Source: Halichondria panicea (lineage: Eukaryota > Porifera > Demospongiae > Suberitida > Halichondriidae). From it: a stretch of DNA of 64,000 bases. Under the pieces are notes generated by a model that did not search any database, had not been told where the DNA came from, and saw nothing but the letters and a program-made list of their open reading frames with translations. Positions 13,650-24,949 of the stretch are shown piece after piece. The position numbers and the translations under genes were made by a program. The first letter of the stretch is position 1. Every line of letters begins with the position of its first letter. The stretch covers positions 8,578,572 through 8,642,571 of the forward strand of contig NC_087378.1 of NCBI RefSeq assembly GCF_963675165.1, in the 5' to 3' direction.

Positions 13650-15177
13650 CATAGATACTAGAGGAAGGGGATTGTGAACGAGATCACGTGAACTCAATTT
13701 TCATGGACTGTCCGTGTTAGACGGAAGCATTAGCAGAATGGCCGGAAGTAGACAGGAAGTATATAGATCTGTGTTGCTGGGTATGGTTGCAGCCTCCTCT
13801 GTGGGCCCTCCTGCTAGTGAAGACATATAAAGGAAGTAGGACTCTGAGCTATGTGTGTATGCAAGCTTTTAGTTTTGAAATTATTTATTTGTAGGTTCTT
13901 TCTACTCTGGAAATGTGTCCATGCTCTACAATTATACAATATAAAATATCCATGACAACTCATCATCAGATTCTATATAACATTATTATGAACTGCAGAC
14001 AAGCCATGACATTGTAAAGATACACGTACATTATGAACGATATGAGTTAGAATGTGTTGTCAGAGTCCGGTCTTCTGCGTTTGGGTAACGGTTCGTGAAC
14101 AATTTTTTGACAGAACTTACCTGCATGATCAACTATAATATATAGTGTAGAAGAGTGATGCTTTCACAAATCCATTTAAGGCCAGGATTTTCATCACAAA
14201 TGTTCAGGGAATCGATAGATCTCTAGCACAGCACGCTGGTTTAGGTAACTTAGGTTGAAAGAACTGAGTTGATAGAGGGGGTGTAAGGGTATATTCAGAA
14301 CGTACTGACAAGTTCCAAATGAGCTGGCACTGAACACACAAGGTGACGATGACATCAACTCTTGGAAGCTTGACAATGGTGAGCACATTCTTGATGGCAA
14401 TTAGTTCAACACTGACTTGGCAAGAAGTGGAGAGATTCAAGAGTTGCTGGTCGACTCAGGTAAAGGCTGATGAGAACAGACGGGGATGTCTGCTGCTTCT
14501 TGCTTTTCTTTCGCTGAAAAAAACGCAATTTCTGACTTCCCATGCCCATTGTTACAATCACACCTGTGTGGGAAAAGAACAACATGACATTTTCACACTT
14601 TTTCATTGAGGCAAAATTCTTTTTTCGAGTTAGTACAGCTACTATGTAATAGCTATTCTCATAGAGTAAAGCTAAGAGAATCAGAAAATTCACACTAAAA
14701 CTTTCAATTGTGAACAGTCAGATCAGGACACCCCACACAAAGAAGGCACCCCATTCGACCTATTTCACAACACTGGAGAACAACAAAAAGCTTACATATC
14801 AAAAAAAGGGGCTATCCTGTTAAAGCTCAAGTCAAGGAAACAGCCAATGTGCTTACTAGCTTCTAAAAGTGTATCAGAAACTAGATTCTCCCCAAACAGT
14901 GCTAAAAACAGGTAAATGGTGAGTCATAGCTAACTTGTAGCTCAACAGTAGTATCTTTTTACTTAAAACGCTCAAAATATTGTTAGTATAGATTACTACT
15001 GACATTAAAGCTCTTAGATAGTCCTTTCTTACCTTTAGAAGCGAGTAAAACTCTGAAAAGTCTTTAGCCCGCTCAAAATTAGCCAATTCGCGGTCTAACG
15101 CGGATAGACCTCAGCTCTCATGTATGATCTATAGCGCACGTGATCTCGTTCACAATCCCCTTCCTCTACTATCTATG
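13650..15177. mobile_element. TIR transposon with 7-bp target duplication, copy A
   Basis: A 1,528-bp segment bounded by 41-bp inverted repeats (13650-13690 and 15137-15177) that differ at one position. They begin CATAGATA and end in CACGTG on the inner side. The flanks are perfect 7-bp direct repeats, GTGCAAT at 13643-13649 and 15178-15184. Internal ORFs are under 100 codons (for example minus-strand frames at 14194-14693 and 14874-15086 with plausible splice donors) and match no transposase I recognise, so the copy is probably non-autonomous. A second element in this window has the same end sequence and target-site length. The length of the duplication would suit P-like elements, but the superfamily is not established. 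Confidence 0.85.
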
Positions 15178-16905
15178 GTGCAATGGTGCAATGTACCGGG
15201 TATATGTACGTGCAGCAGCCAATCCCGGATCCCAACACCAGTCCTCCTTCCTGGTCAGAGCTTCCTGGTCCTAGACTCTGATTAGCTAGCTGGGAGGAGC
15301 TCTGATACCACATCACGTGCCACACTTGATGCACATGTGCATCCCCTAGCCTCGAACAGGTGTATTTTAATCGGCCTGATCTCGAGGCTACAAGAATAAT
15401 AGCTACAACTTTAAGGTATAGCCAGCGATCCGATTTACGGCCAATGTTTTAATATACCTGATGATAGACCTTGATTAGTGCTCTCTAGTGGTGGTCTTGG
15501 ATTTTCAGTGCCTTGCTTGGTTCTCTAGATATGAAGGCCGAAAGTAGCTGGGCGTGGTCTGGTGAGTGGGTAAAGGGTGCTAGGTATGAAAGTGGCTTAA
15601 TGGGGGTCAGAGGTCAGTTTGGAAAAGGGTTGGGCTTGCAAATGAGAATCCGGATGACGACATGTCTGGGTCAGAGGTCAGATGGGCTGGGCATCCGGAT
15701 GACGTAGTACTGGAGTTCAGAGGTCAGCGAGATAAAACGGGTCAGAGGTCAGCTCAGAAAAAAGGGGCTGGGCTCTGTGCTTTATATAGAAATACAAATA
15801 ATTTTTTATACAAATAAGTACGGCCTAGGGTCCAGGTAGCTAGCTACTATACTATACCTTAGGGCAGTGCTAAATAGACAAAGACAGCACTCTACAGAGT
15901 ATCACAGGTGAGGAAGTACACGTGCATTGGAGGGTAAAAATACACGTATTGGAGGTTATATGTATATTATTGTGTCTTCTCTCCAACACAAGACAACCCC
16001 TGAGGGCAGAGCAGTGTCTCCACCATTGTCTGCTGGGCTGGCTACTCATTCATTTGTGATACCCAAAGGCGGTGGTCTGAGGATTGTGATTGGGATGGAC
16101 CTCATCTCTTTATTGAGAAGAACCTCAATGGAATGGCTGCTGCCCAAGGTAGGGGGTAGATGGGCGTGGTCCGCCTCCAAAAAGGGAGACGGGTTGCAGC
16201 CCTATCTAGCATTCACGCAGCACCAATACTGGCAAGTTGCCGTGTGAGAGTTGTCCTGCAAACCACAAAATGCATGATGGGGTGATATTGCTTCCATACT
16301 GCTCCTATATACGCCTCTAACCCTAACCGTTGCCCGTCCACCCAAAAGAAGGGAGGACGGGTTTCAAGCCTATGTCTAGATTTGTATAGTGCTGCATTTA
16401 CGTACAGCTTCTTATCAGTTTTTACATTTAGTCATAACGTTGCTACACTCTTTCCGCCATTTCACCCCCTTTTGGAAAATATCATCTGGTTGCTTAGCCG
16501 CATAGTCAATTGCCGCTGTTACATGCAGTATAATAGAACTTTTTATGGTAAATACTAGGAGTATGTATAAAAGCTATTTAGTATTAGTAGAGCTTTATGT
16601 TATGTATAGCTCTGGTATCTCCACCGAGGCATCAGCACTTGCGGTGCTTTCATTTAACAGGGTTTCATACAGGATTCTTAGCTAGGAGGGGGAAGCGTTT
16701 AATTCAGGGGTGTCCCGGGGGAGGACAAAATTGCACGCTGTCAACGACAACGTATTGTTTTCGAATAACTCCCGTGGCCGAAAATGTTAATAAAAACTGC
16801 AGAGAACTTCATCATTCACGATTAGAAATCAATAGTATGGTTACTTGTGCTATTAATCCCATATTGCAATTCTATTAATTATATACATGCAGTCTATTAT
16901 TAGAG
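15178..16905. other. intergenic, repeat-rich
   Basis: No gene was recognised. The stretch holds the GGTCAGAGGTCA repeats (entered separately) and a minisatellite-like phrase beginning AGATGGGCGTGG near 16156, related to transposon ends at 38957 and 39600. It also holds, near 16613-16655, the terminal motif of the dispersed GAGGCATCAGCACC family. Plus-strand frames at 15513-15707 and 15927-16247 look non-coding. Confidence 0.5.
15604..15752 (+). repeat. dispersed GGGTCAGAGGTCA repeats (DR1-like)
   Basis: The 13-mer GGGTCAGAGGTCA occurs at about 15604, 15668 and 15739, plus a variant at 15713, on the same strand within 150 bp. Each copy has the form of two AGGTCA-like half-sites spaced by one base, which is the DR1 pattern bound by RXR/HNF4-class nuclear receptors. 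Related copies ending in GGTTA lie at 50227 and 50252. Regulatory function is not shown; a short minisatellite is the simpler reading. Confidence 0.5.
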
Positions 16906-19782
16906 TTATGATTGTTCTGTGCATGCCTCGCACTTCCATTCGACGCCATCAACTTGAAACACTTCGTTGGGAATGCTCAAGCACGATCGATGATACCACC
17001 CCTTGCAAACATCACATTCTGCCATAGGATCGTCTTCGATGCTTTCCTCGGGCATTCTGCATGTGCAGTACAGGGAGACATGCTCAGCGTGGATCACACC
17101 TGTTGAGGTCCTCGAATTCCTTATTGGGAAGCGATCGAAGCAGCACTTCTTGAGGCTCTCCTTCAGGTGTTGTCTTGTGGATGTGTGCTCGTACACCACG
17201 GTCAGCGGATCGTTCCCAGCACACAAGTCATAGGCAATGGCGATAGCTAGCACACCACAGTCAGAGCCGTTTGTCTGTCGACCGACGTCCATCATGTTGA
17301 TTGTGAGGTTGGGTAAGGTGCATAACATCAGGCTTGCTATAATTGGAATCGTTGACTTCTGAACGCTGCGGTACATGGTGTCGTAGACGTTTACTTGCCC
17401 CGGGCTACAGCCAACAGTAGACACAACACACCAGTGCATATTGCTCACGTTTAAAATTTGAACAAATTCTCCTTTGTTCACATTGAATCCTCTAATCGCT
17501 TGGAGTGTAGGTGGCTGTAGGCCTTCAATGTGCGGGAAATGCTGGTACAAAAGGTGTTGGCTTGCAGTGATGACGATATCATTCAGCCATCCTGTGGGTC
17601 TATCAATCTTGTTGATGTCAGTTGATGACAGACAGTATATGGATGTTTGAATAGTGTTATCACCCTGTTGTGTGTCTGGGTCCTCTTCTGAATCATCGTC
17701 CTCCACGTACAGATAGTCTGGAGTGTCGATTGCACACGAGCAGCTCACCATGTCTTCTTCCTGCAGTGCTCTGGTTGACACGACCTCGCTCTGGCGCCAG
17801 TTGTCGAGGGGAATCTCGTAGCCTTCGTCTTCCCCCAATTTGTGTAGCTCACTTCCTCCAAATCGCTTCAATAGGGTCCCTCGCTTGGAATGGAGTGTGT
17901 ATCGCTTGTTGGTCACTTGAGCAATGCGACAGACAAGGTGTTTCCCAGACAACCTCGTAACGTGGATGGCTACCTTGTCTCCAGGTTTGAAAGTCTGGAA
18001 GAGCCTTTTCCCACGGTTCCTATTGCCCGCTGGGCAGTTTCTCTTGTGTGCTTTGGGATTTGGGCAGATACATTCGCCTCGTTCTGCGTGCAAAATTTGA
18101 TCCTCGAAGTCGCTTTCACTGCTGTCACTGCTGTCCCTGTTCACACTAGCGTCTGTCCCATTGTTTCTGTGTTGTAAAAATATTTATAGCGAACATGTTA
18201 TCACAATCACACCACAAAATCCCATTGTGGCGGCTGCTGTACATTACACATTGCTTCTGTTAGTATACATGCATTCATGTGTACGTATTACTCACTCATC
18301 TGATTCAGCTGAAGAAGGTCCTTGTTTCTCTGATTTAGGATGACTTCTGGCATCCCTGCATGTAAATAAGAAACCCGGACATCAGATCAGTAAATTGTAT
18401 AGATGCATGCATGGTGTGCTTCAATCATATTAACTGGACACAATGTTTTTTGCGTGTCTGTATGTTGTTTTAAAATCTCATTACAACTCTGACCTGCTTG
18501 CGTGTCGCTTGTTCAGTGGGCAGTCTCTGTGAGATTTGTTTCTGTGTTCGCTGGAGCCACACTTGCAGAGTTTCGTGGCAGCTTGATCCTTCTCTGTTCT
18601 CTTTCTCCTCCATTCACAACCGTATGCATCACCGAGTTTCTTTGACCACTTTATTCTTTCTTCCCTGTCCATCTTTCTCTTAACCTTATATCGTATCCTT
18701 CTCTTCTTGTGCTTATCCTCTTTGATTTCTCTCAATTGCTTGTCTCTGGATTTTCCGTACTTCTCCAGAGCATCCTCAATTCCTGTATAGAGGGGCAGCC
18801 CCAACCTTTGGTACAGCACAGGAATCCAGTGGTAATGAGGTCCTTTGTTTTTTCTCATTGAGGTAAGGTTGGCTTGAAGGAGGCCCAGCTCTGTGGAGAG
18901 CTCGTAGTGACTCTTTTCCAAGGAGATGTGCTTCTGCCTAAATCGAATTAGGATGTTGTGTGATGATTCCATCGAGTTTGTGTGCCCTGCTTTTAGTTCT
19001 GGGTGGATCAGCGATGATGACTTTCGAGCCCTGTGCTCAATCTCCGTCCTGTAGGCCATCATATGGAAAGGACATGTCAGCTTATCCCGTGTGTGGTACT
19101 CTTGTCCCTCGCACACAAAGTTTGTTTTGTCGGGGCACTCTCCACAGCTGCACACTTTTAGGGCGTGAAAATCGCAAGATCCGCCATCCCACACGTGTTC
19201 ATCAATTGCATGATGGTAGAGACTACGGGTTTTTTTTTCAAATTCCTCTTTGGACTCGCTGTTCGACAGAATTTTTGAGAACAAATTTCTGGAGTTTTTG
19301 ATGAACTGGTCAGTGAAACATCCGCAGCCTTTCTTGTGCTTTTTTCCAGAACAGGAGCAGGGCTTGTTCTGTATGTCCGCAATGTGATTTTGATGACTTT
19401 TAAACATTGTAGAGGTGAACGCTTTCATTTGCATCAGCTTTTTCAACTGATTGAGATGAGACCTTCCCTCGTGTCCACGACACATCATTATTTCTACGTC
19501 CTCGTAGATACCTCTTATGGCCTTTGAGGTGGAGGAGTCATCATCCTGCCAATTAGGGGTTGGTGTAATTATTTTGTAAATTAAGGCAGGAATTGCATCA
19601 TTCTAGCTTGCTTATAATCATAGATATAATGCCATTAAGTATAACCATTACCTGCCGGTTTATTTCCAATTTCATCCCCTCTTCTTTGGCTTGCTGGAAG
19701 AGTTTCCTGGCTGCATAGCCCTCCGCTCCCTTGGACGTCCCCTTGTACAGATTGTCTCCGCCCTTTTGAGACAGATGTATTC

Positions 19783-19882
19783 GAAACAGCAATTCACCTG
19801 TGAAATAATTTCTAATACTGAAAGTAAAGTTCGAAAGAGCAATTCACCTGTGAAATAATTTCTAATGCTGAAAGTAAAGTTC
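19783..19882 (-). repeat. 50-bp tandem duplication that frameshifts the transposase
   Basis: Two adjacent 50-bp units, 19783-19832 and 19833-19882, differ at two positions. They duplicate codons for the SIRNYFTGELLF region of the Mutator-like transposase. Because 50 is not a multiple of three, the downstream frame is shifted. Possible cryptic splice sites inside the units would remove 30 nt and would not restore the frame. Confidence 0.9.
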
Positions 19883-20841
19883 TTCGAATGATGACCTCTT
19901 GTCATCCATGCTCCATCTGCAACAGTGACGGCTCTCTTCCACGATCCTAGCTCTTCTGGTTTCATTTGTTTCATGGCCTCTTTGGCTTCTGTGCACATCT
20001 CATCCACCATTTTTTTGACCACTGGGTGCATAGTGCGAATAGTGTCTTGAAACCGGTCGTCGTATGTGGACTGAATTCCCAGCGAGTAGCGTAAGACCTT
20101 GGTGTAGGTTGTGAAGGTACACCCACTGATGATGAAGGCGACATGCAGTGCTCGTGTGATCTCACTGTTCCTTCCATCTTCTTGTACCTTGCACGTGTCC
20201 AGTGTGAGCTCTTGTCCTCGGCATCCGTCACAATTGTATGTTATTGTTGCAGCTCCACCTATTCCCCTCTTGACTGAGGTGGGAACAAGGTTACCCCTAC
20301 AAGCTGGTTCAGGGCACTGACGAATCTCATTGAGGCGTTCAACAAACTCGTCCAACTGGCTCAAATCAAGAAAACAAAGCGCCTTTTCATGCGCATTAGT
20401 ACATCTTATGTCCATTGGTGTTATAATGTAGTCCAAATCTTGAGGGTATTCCACAGTGGAGAGGGGTGTGTCTGGTTGCGAATCCTGAAGGGGGGTCTGC
20501 TCTGGTAAATTTAGCATATAATTATACATGTACGTGCATATACCGTAAATAGGGACGGATTTCAACCAATTATAAGCTGCGAAAAACAATATAGCACGTA
20601 GTCAAAATATAATACGCGAAATTTGCGGCAATTTTATGGAAAAAATTGGGGGCCCGCTATGTATGATACATATGTATAATTATATGCACTGTACGTGGTT
20701 GTACTGATGATGTAACTATTAATTTTCTCACCTGTAGACATCTCCTCTTTGGAGTAGGGGGCGAGTCGGACTCTTGTAGCCTGTCCTGTTCAGAGTAGTC
20801 TTCAAGTTCCTGTATACAGGTGGGTTAAATTCCTTAGCATA

Positions 20842-21047
20842 CCGTATAGCGGGTAATTTTCGGGGGACAAAATATTCGTGGTTCAGCAATATTGAGACAT
20901 TTCGTGGGTAATATTTTCGTGGTTGGAGCTTGCACTGCAGGTAAAGGTAGGCAAGGTCGCTTCATTCGTGGGTAAAATATTCGTGGTCAGACCTACAACC
21001 ACGAAAACCACGAATATTTTGCCCCACGAAAATTATACGCTATACGG
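20842..21047. mobile_element. MITE, CCGTATAGCG ends, TA target
   Basis: A 206-bp element with imperfect inverted ends: CCGTATAGCGGGTAATTTTC on the left, and CCGTATAGCGTATAATTTTC when the right end is read on the minus strand. It is flanked by TA on both sides. It lies in the first intron of the transposase gene. It consists of short alternating direct and inverted copies of TTCGTGG-type words. Confidence 0.85.
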
Positions 21048-21627
21048 TATATCCGGTTTCTGAGCATTATATGTAGTTGCCGTGTATACAATACATACTT
21101 GTTGTTTTCAAATGCGGTTCACCAAATGCAGTTTCCACTCTATATATCACAAAGTACATACAGCAAGGGTGTACAAACCTCTGAGTCCTTTGTTGGGGTG
21201 AGAGGCGAGTCTTCCATGCTGGACATCGCAGAGTTCTCTTTGCACCTGGAATATCTTGCTCTGTGAGATCAACTTGCTGAGTTTGGTGAGATGAATAGTG
21301 CTGTTTGTGTACTGTGTAGCCTTTATATGCAACTAACCAATGATGTAACTACAATCTAAAAATAATACTTGGTGTGGTGGTTTGTGGTTTTTTCAGCTGA
21401 GCTACCTGGTCACTTTGTGGTTAGGGTCACTTTGCTGACCATCAGCACACAGAAATGGTGTGTGGTTTTTTTCAAGCTGAGTTGTCACTTTGTGGTCATG
21501 ACCAGCACAGAGGAAAAACCCTAGGCACAATTTTTAGGTTGTCACAAGTTATGAAAAATAAGGTAAGTGAGATGATTATATCTATCCATGATTGCATGTT
21601 GTGATGTTGTGATGATTGTTGTATATA

Positions 21628-21935
21628 CAGTAGAACCTCGATTATCCGGCCCTCCATTATCCGGAACCTCGATTATCCGGCTTGGCAGTTTTCTTTTTAT
21701 CAGATTAAATAATTCAGAAAATGGGCGTGTCCCTAAAATGCGCATGCGCGTTGCAGCTGTTACCATGGAGACATGCCTGCTTATCTTCTGCGCATGCGCA
21801 GACAACCATGTGGCACTGCTGTTTATCAATAAAGTGGGTGGATCAAGGCGTGGTTTATCTATTCGATTATCCGGCATATTCACTTATCCGGCCTGCTTCT
21901 GGAACCAAGGTGTCCGGATAATCGAGGTTCTACTG
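21628..21935. mobile_element. pogo/Tigger-like MITE
   Basis: A 308-bp element with perfect inverted ends CAGTAGAACCTCGATTATCC, flanked by TA duplications (21626-21627 and 21936-21937). CAGTAGAACCTC-type ends are characteristic of pogo/Tigger elements in the Tc1/mariner superfamily. Extra copies of ATTATCCGG are repeated just inside both ends. There is no transposase frame. Confidence 0.9.
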
Positions 21936-22021
21936 TACATACAAATTGTGTCAGCTAGATCTGTCTTGTTCCCTGCCAGGTGTAAAATTGTGATTGTGAT
22001 TGTGTACCTGCGTACTTACAG

Positions 22022-22359
22022 ATCAGACAAACACACAAGAGGACTCTCAAGCTGAAGAGGTACGTACTTGTAATGTTTGTACCGTATTCAGGCCGCTAAA
22101 ACATTGCGTAAGGCTAAACAAATACTGAGAGGTGCCCTAAATAGCTACGTGTGCCTACATGTATAGGATGCGCATAACCGTTCCACCTCCTAGCGTTACA
22201 CTTATCCTATAATTATGTGTGGCTGAGTAAGTTACTGTATGCATTCCCTCGTATGATTGGCTCATAGAATTTCGTGTGACCTCTCCCCCTCCCCCACAGC
22301 TGTTCCGCAGACTGGAGAAGCACCCTGTCTTGCTCAAAGAGCTGCCGAGACATCTCATT
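22022..22359 (+). CDS. two spliced exons of an unrecognised gene
   Basis: Exon 22022-22059 ends QEDSQAEE at a GAG|GTACGT donor. Exon 22300-22359 follows a polypyrimidine acceptor and encodes LFRRLEKHPVLLKELPRH plus LI before ATT|GTAAGT. The phases agree (both junctions phase 0). The composition is helical and charged. No family was recognised. The exons stand at the head of a run of plus-strand exon remnants to 32 kb, and may belong with exons at 51-56 kb that share the same splice style. Confidence 0.4.
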
Positions 22360-22440
22360 GTAAGTGTGTGTACGTAGTGGCATTGATGACTGTGTTGAAG
22401 CATGAGTTTTCTGATTTTAGTCAAGTCATAGTTATGTGTA

Positions 22441-22648
22441 CCGTATAGCGGGTAAGTTTCGTGGGGGTAAAAAATTCGTTCAACTCGAGAAACAGTGGTT
22501 TTCGTGAGTAAAAATTTTGTTTAGCCTCGTGGCTGCACGGCATTCCTACGTTCCGATAAGCCCACGCCTACGTTAAAATTTCGTGGAGGTCAGCCTGCCC
22601 ACGAAAATAACGAATATTTTACCCCCACGAAAATGACCCGCTATACGG
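22441..22648. mobile_element. MITE, CCGTATAGCG ends, TA target
   Basis: A 208-bp relative of the element at 20842. CCGTATAGCGGGTAAGTTTC and its inverted counterpart form the ends, flanked by TA. Internal TTCGTGG-type words are conserved. Confidence 0.88.
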
Positions 22649-23316
22649 TATTCTGATCGATATAGCTGTTCTATAAAATTAATACACTTCCATAATTTAT
22701 ATAGTTATATAACTCGTATTGCTTCATCATGTACAGCATTGTATAAGCAGGAAAATGTTGAACTTTCTCAATAATTATTGCCTGATGTATGATATAAAAA
22801 TAGTAAGGGTGCTGGACAGGTCTTGAATAAACAAGATAGATCTTGAATAGAAATTGAGCAATAATTTAGAACCACAATGTACCTGTGCTGGACATGATGA
22901 AGCATGATGTATGATAAAAATAGTAAGGGTGCTGGACATGATGAAGCATGATGTACATGTATGATAAAAATAGTAAGACATTAATGACTTGACTAAAATC
23001 AGAAAACTCCCTAGGTCTTTAACTTCATCATGTCCAGCACAGGCATTGTGGTTCTAAATTATTGCTCAATTTCTATTCAAGATCTATCTTGTTTATTCAA
23101 GACCTACCAGGACTTAGCATAAACCCTGTAATGTGTGGTTAGCTATTTTTAGGTATCACCCACTTTGCTTCATCACCTCCTACATGTATGTACATGGCAG
23201 GCTTATACCTAATGTACTGTACATAGCCCCCCCCCCCCTACACACACAACAGGCTTTATACCTAATGTACTGTACATATTGAACTGTGTTGCTAAATATC
23301 CCCCCCCCCCCCCAGC
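22649..23316. other. non-coding; local inverted and direct repeats
   Basis: No gene was seen. A phrase including GGTGCTGGACA, AAGATAGATCTTGAATAG and AACCACAATG at 22808-22890 recurs inverted at 23035-23110, giving a foldback of about 80-bp arms. Shorter direct copies of ATGATAAAAATAGTAAG lie between the arms. Confidence 0.55.
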
Positions 23317-23760
23317 TGAGGGCACCCGCCTTAGACACGACTGACGGCTAGCCACAGGGATCACTCGATTATGCAGGAGACGATATTGGGACCACCCCTA
23401 CGTGCAAGGTATGCATACTGTACACAACTTCCCCCCCCCCCCCAACACATACACAACCTTCCCCCCCACACACAGGCTCATAGCTAATATACTGTACACA
23501 ACCTCCCCCCCCCCCCACACACAGGCTTATAGCTAATATACTGTACACAACCTCCCCCCCCCCACACACACAGGCTCATAGCTAATATACTGTACACAAC
23601 CTCCCCCCCACACACAGGCTTATAGCTAATATACTGTACACAACCCCCCCCCCCCCCACACACACAGGCTCATAGATACTGTACACAACCTCCCCCCCCC
23701 TCACACACACACACAATATACTGTACACAACCTTCCCCCCCCCCACACACACAGGCTCTG
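23221..23760 (+). repeat. C-tract/ACAC minisatellite
   Basis: About eight to ten imperfect copies of a 40-55-bp unit: GGCTNATAGCTAATATACTG, then TACACAACCT, a run of 7-13 C, then CACACACA. The first copies flank a decayed exon (23317-23401). C runs of varying length suggest ongoing slippage. Confidence 0.9.
23317..23401 (+). pseudogene. decayed copy of the exon at 51925
   Basis: After a C-tract acceptor the bases match the exon at 51925-52021 closely (ACGGCTAGCCACAGGGATCA, then GGAGACGATATTGGGAC). Here small deletions destroy the frame, so a stop appears within the first third. A CAAG|GTATGC donor is retained. Confidence 0.7.
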
Positions 23761-23912
23761 TGATTAGTCATAATGAAGGCTAATGAAGGTATTTATCCCT
23801 ATTTAAAGTAGAGCCTCACACCTATTTAGTAGCATTTTTGAGAGCATGTTCAATTCCTAAACTAATAATATTGATGCAGTAGCTCTCAGAATTACCTTTC
23901 CAATGAAAGCAC

Positions 23913-24408
23913 CGTAGGTGCTGATGCCTCGGTGGAGGTGCCAAAGCTACATAACATAAAGCAAACATTGATCATGATTATTAGTGGGTAATGATCGATG
24001 GTGATTGTGTTGTTAAAAAAGATCAATGCCAAAAGTTCAAGTCTAAAATTAATGGCTGCAAGTCAGCGAGCCTTGCAGCTCTTTTCTCACTCTTGCAGCT
24101 ACCAATAGCTAGCGTTCTAGTGCAGAGCTAACTACTAAGTAGAGTAGCAACACTCAGTGAACAGGTTTTGCTACGAACTCTTCTGAAAAGGCTGCAATGG
24201 CACTCGAAGTGAGCAAAACTAGCCATAACTCGAGAATGAAGCTTTATTTTATAAATCCACGAATTAAAATCCAAGAAAACATGATTAGAAGCCTATAGAA
24301 ACTCTTATTTGCACTTCATTGATCCTTGAGCGGCTGTAGCAGTCTACACACACACACACGGACACACTACTGTATAGCTCGCTTGCGCATGCGCACTGGG
24401 GCATAATG
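23913..24408 (-). mobile_element. dispersed repeat family with GCCTCGGTG ends (near full copy)
   Basis: Reverse-oriented copy of a family of about 500 bp. One end has AGCACCTACGGTGCT, a near-perfect 15-bp palindrome, followed inward by GATGCCTCGGTGG. The other end carries GCGCATGCGCACTGGGGCAT. The terminal GCCTCGGTG/CACCGAGGC words are inverted. Related copies are at 37580-38105 (full), 33010-33290, 53010-53300, 58870-59210 and 16613-16655 (partial). It has no ORF. Confidence 0.7.
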
Positions 24409-24474
24409 ATGTGCTCAGATACAAGTGTGATTGGTTTCTCTGACAATGTGTCCTCCTCCCCTATTGTACAGATT

Positions 24475-24640
24475 GAGGAGCGTCTCATCAAGTCTCCACC
24501 TGTCCATTACTGCGTGGACAGTGCTTGTGTGGGGTCTCGTCAGAAGGGAGCGGGGTCGACACCTCTATGGACACCACACCCTCTAACGCCCCCACCACTA
24601 TCAAACTAGGGGGCACTCCACAACTTGAGGTACACACCTC
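24475..24640 (+). other. candidate exon, unrecognised
   Basis: A TTGTACAG acceptor is followed by sequence whose first part is open as IEERLIKSPPVHYCVDSA. A different frame (DTSMDTTPSNAPTTIKLG) looks coding after about 24530, up to a GAG|GTACAC donor. The switch of frame suggests decay or a missed splice. The gene was not recognised. Confidence 0.3.
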
Positions 24641-24695
24641 CTACACATTTATAGCATTTTATATTTTTTGTGAGTGTGGATCAGCTATCACTATA

Positions 24696-24748
24696 TAACC
24701 TACCCCCCACAGACTGTTCGGAACGAACAGTCTGTGGGGGGTAGGTTA
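24696..24748. repeat. perfect palindrome, 25-bp arms, 3-bp loop
   Basis: Positions 24696-24720 and 24724-24748 are exact inverted repeats around GAA. The left arm ends in ACTGTTCG, and both arms include the CCCCCCACAG run that resembles a splice acceptor. Confidence 0.97.
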
Positions 24749-24775
24749 CAAGCTCTTACCTCAATTTCAGCCCCT

Positions 24776-24940
24776 TTCCCCATTGATAACCCACCCAGCT
24801 ACACCCAATACCCTCGTGAAACCCCTCCCCCTTTTCAAGTAATGGTCAGAGTGTGCAGGGGATCCCTCCTTGATGTTTTCGGCAGTCACAAAGTACTCTC
24901 GGATCTGCAGGACTACACCTACCTATATCAGGACATGACG
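24776..24940 (+). other. candidate exon, unrecognised
   Basis: Follows an ATTTCAG acceptor and stays open through PPSYTQYPRETPPPF and LLDVFGSHKVLSDLQDYTYL to a possible donor near GAG|GTTGGT. It is Pro-rich, then helical. No family was recognised, and no conserved domain can be claimed. Confidence 0.3.
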
Positions 24941-24949
24941 AGGTTGGTA

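Larger units (their letters stand above)
16906..21226 (-). pseudogene. Mutator-like transposase fused to Ulp1-type protease and PHD finger
   Basis: Six exons (21226-21179, 20809-20732, 20499-19652, 19545-18494, 18355-18296, 18166-16906). If one duplicated 50-bp unit in exon 3 is discounted they total 3,297 nt, about 1,098 codons; with it the frame is lost. The order is: a Ser/Pro-rich N-terminus; a transposase of the Mutator-like type shared by many animal repeats (VTVADGAWMTRGHHS, QDDDSSTSK and HTNSMESSHN carry the likely D, D and E); a CxC zinc-knuckle-like motif; a second one; an SH2-unrelated acidic linker; a C48/Ulp1-like protease with WLND, MHWCVV, VYD and NGSDCG (His-Asp-Gln-Cys all present); and a C-terminal C4HC3 PHD finger. 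The product would be nuclear and would mobilise the element. It is probably inactive because of the frameshift. An upstream exon may exist, since an acceptor lies at 21247. Terminal repeats of the element were not found. Confidence 0.8.

Noticed and set aside
13739..13831. Plus-strand ORF MAGSRQEVYRSVLLG, possible LYR-motif protein start
   Set aside because: The LYR tripeptide is absent, the frame stops after about 30 codons and it lies inside a TIR transposon.
14194..15086. Possible spliced gene inside the 1.5-kb TIR element
   Set aside because: Donor sites such as AAG|GTAAGA exist, but no consistent set of frames or recognisable protein emerges.
1899..20740. Other CTGATGA words (for example 1899, 14471, 20131, 20704)
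   Set aside because: None is followed by a closable stem II, a GAAA and a partner strand for stem I, so they are not hammerheads.
23400..23760. CRISPR-like alternation of repeats and spacers
   Set aside because: The units are contiguous minisatellite copies with slippage in C and CA runs, without unique spacers, in an animal genome.
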